A DNA stretch of 64,000 nt, taken from Clostridium porci (GTDB lineage Bacteria > Bacillota > Clostridia > Lachnospirales > Lachnospiraceae). The notes under the pieces are model-generated. The model ran no database searches and was not told where the DNA came from. It saw only the letters and a program-made list of their open reading frames with translations. The stretch is taken from the NCBI RefSeq assembly GCF_009696375.1, contig NZ_VUMD01000017.1, positions 28,426 to 92,425 on the forward strand, written 5' to 3'. Below are positions 58,321 through 64,000 of the stretch, in pieces. The first letter of the stretch is position 1; each line of letters begins with the position of its first letter. Made by a program: the position numbers and the translations under genes.

Positions 58321-59700
58321 ATGTCAAAAGCAAAACCAAAATCAAAACAGAAACTGTATGTGTTGGATACCAATGTCTTCATCTCAGATCCGGACTGCAT
58401 GGCAATGTTTGATGATAACATCATTGTAGTTCCGGATATTGTGATTGAGGAATTGGATCACAACAAAGATGCTCTTGGAGAAAAGGGATACAATGCCCGC
58501 AGAGCACTCCGCAATTTTGAAAAATTCAGAAAACAAAAGACGGAAGAAGGCATGAGGACAGCAAACGGTGGAATGATCCGGGTTGTGGAAAATGGATCCA
58601 TGAAGCTGCTTCCTAAGGGCTGGGAGCCAATCCCTGATAATTTGATTCTGGCTACCGCACTTTCGCTGACAGAAGAAAAGGGAATGCCGGTTATTGTAGT
58701 TTCCAAGGATACCGCCGTACGTTTCAAGGCTGACCGGTTAAAGCTGATTGCAGAAGATTACCGGCATGAAATGGTTGATGACGACTATCTGTTGTATAAC
58801 GGAAGAAATGAAGGAATGGTCTCTGCTGCTGAAATGGAGCATTTTATGGCCCATGGAACGCTGGATGCCAACGTAGTCGTAACAGAAATCGGAACACCGC
58901 TGCCCCTTAAGGAAAATGAGTTTGTTATTTTGCGGACATACGACGATAACGGCAGCGTGCTCGGTCAGATGAAGGGCGGACTCATTCACAAACTGTCATA
59001 TGACAATTCACGGCCATGCGGCATTACGCCACGGAATGTTGCACAGCATTTTGCAATCGAAGCGCTGATGGCTCCTGCCAGCCAAATTCCATTAGTCATT
59101 TTGAAAGGATCTGCTGGTACCGCAAAGACCTTTTTGACGCTCGCCTGTGGCATTGAGCAGTGTAAAACAAGGCAGATTTACCGCAGAATGACCATTACCC
59201 GTGCAAACGTAGAGTTTGATAAGGATATCGGAGCATTGCCCGGTGATGAAACCAGCAAGGTAGGTCCTTTGTTACGTGGTTGCATGGATAACCTGGAGTT
59301 ACTGGCCGATGGAAAAAATGTGACAAAGGCCGGCGGCAAAGAAGAAATGGTCCAGGAAAAGGTTCGGAGCCTGATTGATGATGGCTACATTTCCACAGAA
59401 GCACTCGGCTTCTTAAGAGGACGTTCATTGACCAGACAGATCCTGTATGTGGACGAAGCGCAGAACACAACCATTTCGCAAATGAAGGGCATCTTAACCA
59501 GAGTGGGATCCGACACGAAGCTGGTTCTTGCCGGCGATCTCAATCAGATCGACAATCCAAGACTCAACAAATACAACAACGGCCTTGCATACGCATTGAA
59601 GCTGATGGCTGGAGATCCCCTGTGTTGCGTGGTAGGATTCCGTGATGAAGAGACAACACGAAGCGAACTTGCCGCAAGAGTCGCATCGCTCATTTCCTAA
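58321..59700 (+). CDS. PIN-PhoH fusion (PhoH2-type)
   Basis: 459 aa. N-terminal PIN ribonuclease domain (YVLDTNVFISD with Asp16; further acidic residues near 41-46 and in ILATALSLTE) and C-terminal PhoH ATPase with Walker A GSAGTAKT (263-270), DEAQNTT (from 378) and GDLNQID. PhoH2 proteins unwind and cut RNA in an ATP-dependent way. ATG 58321 follows AAGGAGG by 6 nt. Own class A element and terminator. Confidence 0.93.
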   Translation: MSKAKPKSKQKLYVLDTNVFISDPDCMAMFDDNIIVVPDIVIEELDHNKDALGEKGYNARRALRNFEKFRKQKTEEGMRTANGGMIRVVENGSMKLLPKGWEPIPDNLILATALSLTEEKGMPVIVVSKDTAVRFKADRLKLIAEDYRHEMVDDDYLLYNGRNEGMVSAAEMEHFMAHGTLDANVVVTEIGTPLPLKENEFVILRTYDDNGSVLGQMKGGLIHKLSYDNSRPCGITPRNVAQHFAIEALMAPASQIPLVILKGSAGTAKTFLTLACGIEQCKTRQIYRRMTITRANVEFDKDIGALPGDETSKVGPLLRGCMDNLELLADGKNVTKAGGKEEMVQEKVRSLIDDGYISTEALGFLRGRSLTRQILYVDEAQNTTISQMKGILTRVGSDTKLVLAGDLNQIDNPRLNKYNNGLAYALKLMAGDPLCCVVGFRDEETTRSELAARVASLIS

Positions 59701-59719
59701 TCAGGACGTAAATATATTG

Positions 59720-59754
59720 GCTGCGTGCCAGAAATTTTGGCACGCGGCTCTTTT
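59720..59754 (+). terminator. rho-independent terminator
   Basis: GCTGCGTGCCA/TGGCACGCGGC stem then TCTTTT. Confidence 0.82.
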
Positions 59755-59803
59755 GGAAAATGGAATTGCTATAGCGTTTTGCGACTTTTGGCTGTAAAAA
59801 TTC

Positions 59804-59810
59804 CATACTT
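59804..59810 (+). promoter_or_regulatory. variant class A element CATACTT
   Basis: TTCCATACTT then AAAATAACAC, 33 nt before ATG 59844; one base off the consensus. Confidence 0.5.
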
Positions 59811-59843
59811 AAAATAACACTGTAAGAAAAGGAGAGTACAATC

Positions 59844-60764
59844 ATGGCAAGACATAATGAAGTCACATTATATGGCCGCGTCATTCAAGCACCCAAATTG
59901 CTTTATAATTCCACGGATGAAACCAATGCATCCAGAACATTGGTAAGAGTCATCGGTGCCATTTCTGTCATGCGTGGTATCCGAGATTTCGGTGCTGTAG
60001 ACAAGAGAATCCGCATCGATGTTCCGGTTGTGTTAAGCCAGAACAAAAAGATCATGAAGCTGATGCAGGCCTGGGAAGAGGGCGATATGGTTCTGATTCG
60101 CGGTACCTTGGCGACTGTCAACGTGACTAAACCGCATTGCTGCCCGCATTGCCAACAGATCGAACAGATCAAAACAACTCTGGCATTTATCAACCCGATT
60201 TTCATGAAAACAGAGTATAAAGGGTTGTCTCCGGAGGAAGGCAATCAGGATATGCGTCGAAACGCAGAGATTTCTAACCGTATTACTGTCATCGGTAAGG
60301 CTTGTACGGCACCAGAGATGTTCGTAACTGACAAGGGACAGAAGATCACTAACTACCAGCTTGATATTATGCGAAAATACCGAATCAAAGAGGATGACGA
60401 CGAGAATAAGCACGACTTCCCATTCGTGAAATCCTATGGTTTCGTCGCGGATAACGATTATCGTGCGATCCAGGAAGAGGGTATGGTATTCGTTGATGGA
60501 GCCATTCAGACCCGTGAATATACCAGAACGCATATCTGCCCGTTTTGCGAGAAGGAATATACATACAGGGATTCTGCCACGGAGATCGTACCATATTCCA
60601 CAGAGTATCTGACTGGCTGTAAAACGATGGAGGAAATTGAAGAAGAGAAGCGCCTTGAGGAAATTGCTGCCGGACAGGCTGCAAGAGCCCAGCTTTTCGG
60701 AGATGATACACCTCTTGACGATACCGAAGCAATGGATGAAGCTGCGGATCCGGATGAGGTATAA
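59844..60764 (+). CDS. tandem OB-fold zinc protein, SSB-like
   Basis: 306 aa with two similar halves. Each opens like an SSB/PriB strand (EVTLYGRVIQAPKL at about 6-19; RITVIGKACTAPEM at about 150-163) and ends in a two-Cys knuckle (HCCPHC near 98-103; HICPFC near 231-236). The last about 30 residues are acidic (DDTPLDDTEAMDEAADPDEV), like the protein-recruiting tail of SSB. Probably binds single-stranded DNA at forks or during transfer (inference). AAAAGGAG before ATG. Confidence 0.75.
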   Translation: MARHNEVTLYGRVIQAPKLLYNSTDETNASRTLVRVIGAISVMRGIRDFGAVDKRIRIDVPVVLSQNKKIMKLMQAWEEGDMVLIRGTLATVNVTKPHCCPHCQQIEQIKTTLAFINPIFMKTEYKGLSPEEGNQDMRRNAEISNRITVIGKACTAPEMFVTDKGQKITNYQLDIMRKYRIKEDDDENKHDFPFVKSYGFVADNDYRAIQEEGMVFVDGAIQTREYTRTHICPFCEKEYTYRDSATEIVPYSTEYLTGCKTMEEIEEEKRLEEIAAGQAARAQLFGDDTPLDDTEAMDEAADPDEV

Positions 60765-60769
60765 CACTG

Positions 60770-60798
60770 AAAGAAGCCCCATACAGGGCTTCTTTTTT
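60770..60798 (+). terminator. rho-independent terminator
   Basis: AAAGAAGCCC CATAC AGGGCTTCTTT then TTT. Confidence 0.88.
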
Positions 60799-60814
60799 GT
60801 GGCAGTAGTGAGGC

Positions 60815-60850
60815 AAAAAAAAAGAAGAAGGCCCATCAGCCTTCCTCTTC
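60815..60850 (-). terminator. terminator of the sortase gene, overlapping its 3' end
   Basis: On the minus strand GAAGGC TGAT GGGCCTTC followed by TTC and a nine-T run; the stem uses the last codons. Confidence 0.8.
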
Positions 60851-61612
60851 GCATATTAGATATGTGCGTTCATCGGCACTGCCATAGGAGCAGGTAATGA
60901 ATACAAACACATTGTCAGAAGAAATAGTTTCTCCCGTTTTTTCTTTCAGAAACGCCTGTAATTCTTCTGGCGAATCAAAGTTGTTTCTGTAAGAGCCATC
61001 TGCAGCTCCTGCATAGCAGTACACCGGTTTAAGAGAAATCTCTCTTTCTCCTGTCCAGATGGTAATGTTCTGGTGTTGCTTCATGTAAGCAGCATCCCGG
61101 AATTTCACGATGTCCTTGAACATAGATCCATTTTTCATATGGTGTCCATAAACAACGTGAAGCCCGTCTCCGTCGATCTGGTGGTTGCTGTCCAGATAAA
61201 TAGAACCTGCCGAATTTTTCTTACCGTTGATGTCACGGTGTAAAAAATACTCATTGTCCTCTTTATGCTGCACAATTGGATAATCGATCTTTGTGTTGTC
61301 GATTTTGATCCATCCCACCACGTTTGCATTCTGTTTCATCAGGTTGATGACACCTGCCGGAACAGAAGATGCGGCAGACGTTGTTTCTTCCGCAGAACTT
61401 TCGGTTGGTTTTACTGCGATTTCCTCTGACTGTTCAGTCAAAGGTTCACTCTCTGTTGTAACCGGTTCCGAAGAAGCTGTCACTGACTCACAGAGACTTT
61501 CATATGCAGCTTCATCCTGTTTTTTGGATACAATGCTGCTGATGCTGATAAAGCCGCTGATAACGCAGATAATTAACAGCACCATAATTAAAATACCTCT
61601 GACTGATTTCAT
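60836..61612 (-). CDS. class B sortase
   Basis: 258 aa. N-terminal membrane anchor (about 7-29), a Ser/Thr/Glu stalk (30-85), then the sortase B fold: catalytic His157 in VYGHHMK, Cys241 in FITCSYG and Arg249 in DERTYL. Sortases attach surface proteins to the wall; in this element the likely clients are surface proteins, but none in the window shows a clear sorting motif. ATG 61612 (GGAGG 8 nt upstream) chosen over an ATG five codons earlier. Reverse strand, with a class A element. Confidence 0.92.
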   Translation of the reverse strand: MKSVRGILIMVLLIICVISGFISISSIVSKKQDEAAYESLCESVTASSEPVTTESEPLTEQSEEIAVKPTESSAEETTSAASSVPAGVINLMKQNANVVGWIKIDNTKIDYPIVQHKEDNEYFLHRDINGKKNSAGSIYLDSNHQIDGDGLHVVYGHHMKNGSMFKDIVKFRDAAYMKQHQNITIWTGEREISLKPVYCYAGAADGSYRNNFDSPEELQAFLKEKTGETISSDNVFVFITCSYGSADERTYLICEEEG

Positions 61613-61647
61613 ATTGCGAACCTCCATATCTCTAAATTATTCAAAAG

Positions 61648-61654
61648 AATTATG
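61648..61654 (-). promoter_or_regulatory. class A CATAATT element on the minus strand
   Basis: TGCATAATT then CTTTTGAAT, 35 nt before the sortase ATG, showing the motif follows gene orientation. Confidence 0.68.
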
Positions 61655-61748
61655 CACGACAAAGCGTATGAATTACGACAAAACAACATCAAAAGCACAA
61701 GTCTCAGGAATCCCCGAATCTCTTTTTGCAAAATAATCTTATTTTTCA

Positions 61749-61796
61749 TATCCGCAAACTTTGAAATTCGCCTATAAGACGTAAATATTCTACAAT
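61749..61796 (+). promoter_or_regulatory. class B promoter of recG
   Basis: Box TATCCGCAAA 61749-61758, -35 TTCGCC/TCGCCT near 61767, -10 TACAAT 61791-61796; 42 bp box-to--10. Confidence 0.78.
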
Positions 61797-61818
61797 AGCA
61801 TGAAAAGGAGGAGAGAAG

Positions 61819-63867
61819 ATGCAGACACCCATTACTGCCATCCATGGGGTTGGCACCAAAATTACAAAATTACTTGAAAAACTCGGCGTTTATACAACCG
61901 ATGATTTGCTGCATTTATATCCGCGAAAATACGAGGTCTATAAAAATCCCACCTTTATTGCAGAACTGATCCCCGGTGAAGTTGGCACAACAGGGTTTTT
62001 TATCACAAATCCCGTATACGAACAGAAAACTAAGAACAATCTTTCTATTTCAAATACCACGTTGGATGACGGTACGGGCCAAATTAAATTACTGTGGTTT
62101 CAGATGCCGTACTTAAAACGTTTGCTCCAGCAAAAGAAGTATGTGATCTTTCAGGGAAAAGTGACGCAAACAGAATATGGTCTCCAGATGGAGCAGCCTC
62201 GTTACTTTTCTGAGGATGAATACGCAGAGCTTCAAAAACATATACAGCCGGTTTATCCGCAAACCAAAGGATTATCAAGCGACACCATTCATAAACTGGT
62301 CGATACACTCATCAATCAGTTGGATGCGGAAACGATGGAGTTTCTTCCAGAAGAGCTGCTGAGGAAATATACGTTACTTCCGGAGACTAAGGCTTTGGTT
62401 GGCATTCATCATCCAGTTTCATGGAAAGAATATTATGCCGCCAAAAACCGTTTGGTCTTTGATGAGTTTTTTCTCTTCCTGCTATCTATTCGGAAAGTGA
62501 AAAACTCCATGGTCGAAGCGGAAAATCATTATGTCTTTCAGAAAAATGAGTTGTCCAAGAAGTTAGAAGATTCCCTTCCGTATCGATTGACCAATGCACA
62601 AAAGCAGGCCCTGGAAGAAATCCGAAAGGACACCAATAGTAAAAAGACCATGAATCGTCTTGTGCAAGGGGATGTTGGATCCGGAAAGACAATTTTGGCT
62701 ATTCTGTCGCTTTTGGAGGCTGCAGAAAACGGCTATCAAGGCGCTCTGATGGTTCCGACTGAGGTGCTTGCAAAACAGCATTATGAATCGATTGTGGAGT
62801 TATTTGAGAAAAACCAGATCCCGTTTCATGTGGAGCTTCTTACCGGTTCCATGACCGACGCAGAAAAACGAAGAGCTTATCAAAAAATCGCATCCCATGA
62901 AGCAGACATTGTCGTTGGCACACACGCTTTAATTCAGGATGCGGTACAATACGATAACCTCGCTCTGGTGATTACAGATGAGCAGCACCGTTTTGGTGTT
63001 GGACAGAGAACCCTGTTTGGTAAAAAGGGTAACTCTCCTCATATTTTAGTCATGAGTGCCACACCAATTCCACGTACTATGGCTATTATCTTATATGGGG
63101 ATATGGATATTTCCGTGATCAATGAACGGCCGGCCAACCGCTTACCAATCAAAAACTGCGTCATTACAGCCAGTGAGCGACACAAAGCCTTTACCTTTAT
63201 TAACCAGGAAGTGGCAAACGGGCATCAGGTGTATATTATTTGTCCGATGGTAGAGGAAAATGAAAAGGTAGAAGCGGAAAACGTAGTTGCATATGCAGAG
63301 AATCTGCAGAAGCACTTCCCGAACATTCCGATTGCTCATCTGCATGGACGCATGAAGGCGGCTGAGAAAACGAAGATCATGGAGGAGTTTTCCAAGGGCG
63401 TTACCAAGGTCCTAATTTCCACCACAGTGATTGAGGTCGGTGTCAATGTACCGAATGCTACTGTGATCATGATTGAAAACGCAGAACGCTTTGGACTAGC
63501 TCAGCTCCACCAGCTGCGTGGGCGTGTCGGCCGTGGAAGCGCTCAGTCATACTGCATCCTCATTGCTTCCTCCGAAGAAAAAGCACAAGCCGCAAGGCTT
63601 GATGTGTTACGCCAGTCAAACGACGGCTTCTTCATTGCTTCAGAAGATTTAAGGCTTCGTGGCCCTGGAGATGTCATGGGAATGCAGCAGAGTGGTATGG
63701 GTGCATTTCAGTTGGCGGATATTTATGCGGATGCAAAGTTACTCAAGGCAGCCTCCGATGCAGTCGATGAGATTCTTTCCAAAGATCCAGAACTGAGGAC
63801 GTACCCGAAACTGGAAGGGAAGCTATCTGTATATATGGAAGAACAAACGGATAACCTCAATTTATAG
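61819..63867 (+). CDS. recG: ATP-dependent DNA helicase RecG
   Basis: 682 aa, full family length. N-terminal HhH-like start (TAIHGVGTKITKLLEKLGV), wedge OB domain (about 60-140, TTLDDGTGQIKLLWF), Walker A QGDVGSGKT (about 284), DEQHRFG (about 386), SATPIPRT, then TTVIEVGVNVPNA and QLHQLRGRVGRG. Remodels stalled forks and branched DNA. AAAAGGAGGAG before ATG. Under a class B promoter like rep, topoisomerase III and UvrD. Confidence 0.96.
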   Translation: MQTPITAIHGVGTKITKLLEKLGVYTTDDLLHLYPRKYEVYKNPTFIAELIPGEVGTTGFFITNPVYEQKTKNNLSISNTTLDDGTGQIKLLWFQMPYLKRLLQQKKYVIFQGKVTQTEYGLQMEQPRYFSEDEYAELQKHIQPVYPQTKGLSSDTIHKLVDTLINQLDAETMEFLPEELLRKYTLLPETKALVGIHHPVSWKEYYAAKNRLVFDEFFLFLLSIRKVKNSMVEAENHYVFQKNELSKKLEDSLPYRLTNAQKQALEEIRKDTNSKKTMNRLVQGDVGSGKTILAILSLLEAAENGYQGALMVPTEVLAKQHYESIVELFEKNQIPFHVELLTGSMTDAEKRRAYQKIASHEADIVVGTHALIQDAVQYDNLALVITDEQHRFGVGQRTLFGKKGNSPHILVMSATPIPRTMAIILYGDMDISVINERPANRLPIKNCVITASERHKAFTFINQEVANGHQVYIICPMVEENEKVEAENVVAYAENLQKHFPNIPIAHLHGRMKAAEKTKIMEEFSKGVTKVLISTTVIEVGVNVPNATVIMIENAERFGLAQLHQLRGRVGRGSAQSYCILIASSEEKAQAARLDVLRQSNDGFFIASEDLRLRGPGDVMGMQQSGMGAFQLADIYADAKLLKAASDAVDEILSKDPELRTYPKLEGKLSVYMEEQTDNLNL

Positions 63868-63912
63868 CATCAAAGGCGGCCGTATGGCTGCCTCTTCAGA
63901 CTGTAGACAAAG

Positions 63913-63946
63913 TTGGTGCTGGGAGTTATCCCCAGCACCACTTTTC
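63913..63946 (+). terminator. rho-independent terminator
   Basis: TGGTGCTGGG/CCCAGCACCA stem then CTTTTCTG. Confidence 0.8.
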
Positions 63947-64000
63947 TGTAAATAGCCTCTGTTTTAATAAAAATCTTAAAAAACTCCAAGATTCTTTCAT

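Noticed and set aside
61583..61589. CATAATT on the plus strand inside the sortase gene
   Set aside because: Antisense to coding sequence with no plus-strand gene directly downstream; the real element for the sortase is on the minus strand at 61648.
62254..62263. TATCCGCAAA match inside recG
   Set aside because: It lies within coding sequence (Tyr-Pro-Gln-Thr codons) with no -35/-10 at the class B distance; chance match.
1..64000. CRISPR array, integrase or phage structural genes
   Set aside because: No regular spacer-repeat array, terminase, capsid, tail or site-specific recombinase was recognised, so a phage identity is not supported by this window.

Overview
The window looks like part of a large plasmid or plasmid-like extrachromosomal element of an anaerobic gut Firmicute, most plausibly a Lachnospiraceae-type Clostridium. 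The grounds are low-to-mid GC, strong AGGAGG ribosome sites, an oxygen-sensitive class III ribonucleotide reductase, a clostridial-type conjugation module, a sortase B, an Rpn-family nuclease, and a Rep_3-type initiator beside 21-bp iterons. No phage structural, terminase or integrase gene was found. Host assignment is inference.

Layout. 1-4.1 kb: unknown charged proteins. 4.2-13.6 kb: nucleotide and DNA metabolism (NrdD with two ATP cones and a fused redoxin, NrdG, an HD alarmone-hydrolase-like protein, dCMP deaminase, a lone DUF262 domain, RecJ, and a guanylate kinase split over two frames). 13.6-15.0 kb: an unknown reverse-strand gene. 15.2-32.1 kb: a transfer and cell-surface module (giant membrane protein, secreted lysozyme/C39 peptidase, anchored surface proteins, MobV relaxase, topoisomerase III, lipoprotein, and a secreted transglutaminase broken by an amber codon). 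32.1-44.9 kb: two UvrD-type helicases, one fused to a Cas4-like nuclease and coupled to a PARP, an ATP-grasp gene, and two IS200/IS605-type insertions. 45.0-46.5 kb: iteron origin and rep gene. 46.6-49.1 kb: PPP phosphatase, Rpn nuclease and a small membrane protein. 49.1-53.4 kb: about 28 tRNA genes interspersed with tiny ORFs. 53.5-63.9 kb: XRE regulator, DUF2130 protein, a second WGR-PARP, small proteins, 5'-deoxynucleotidase, PIN-PhoH, a tandem-OB zinc protein, sortase B and RecG.

The most striking signal is regulatory. Two recurrent, mutually distinct upstream signatures cover most transcription units. Class A is CATAATT, usually preceded by C or TC and often followed a few bases later by CGAAA; it has no visible -35, occurs about 25 times, and usually lies 25-50 nt before a start codon. 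Class B is a TATCCGCAAA box placed 42-43 bp (four helical turns) upstream of the -10 of an ordinary TTGnnn-17-TAnnnT promoter; there are ten such promoters and one further box at the origin. Class B sits on replication, helicase and topoisomerase genes, some tRNA blocks and a few unknowns. Class A sits on nucleotide metabolism, transfer and surface genes, PARPs and others. This suggests two coordinated regulons carried by the element. One class B promoter has been cut in two by a TnpB-only insertion, exactly between the box and the -35.

All functions are from reading motifs by eye; no database search was possible.
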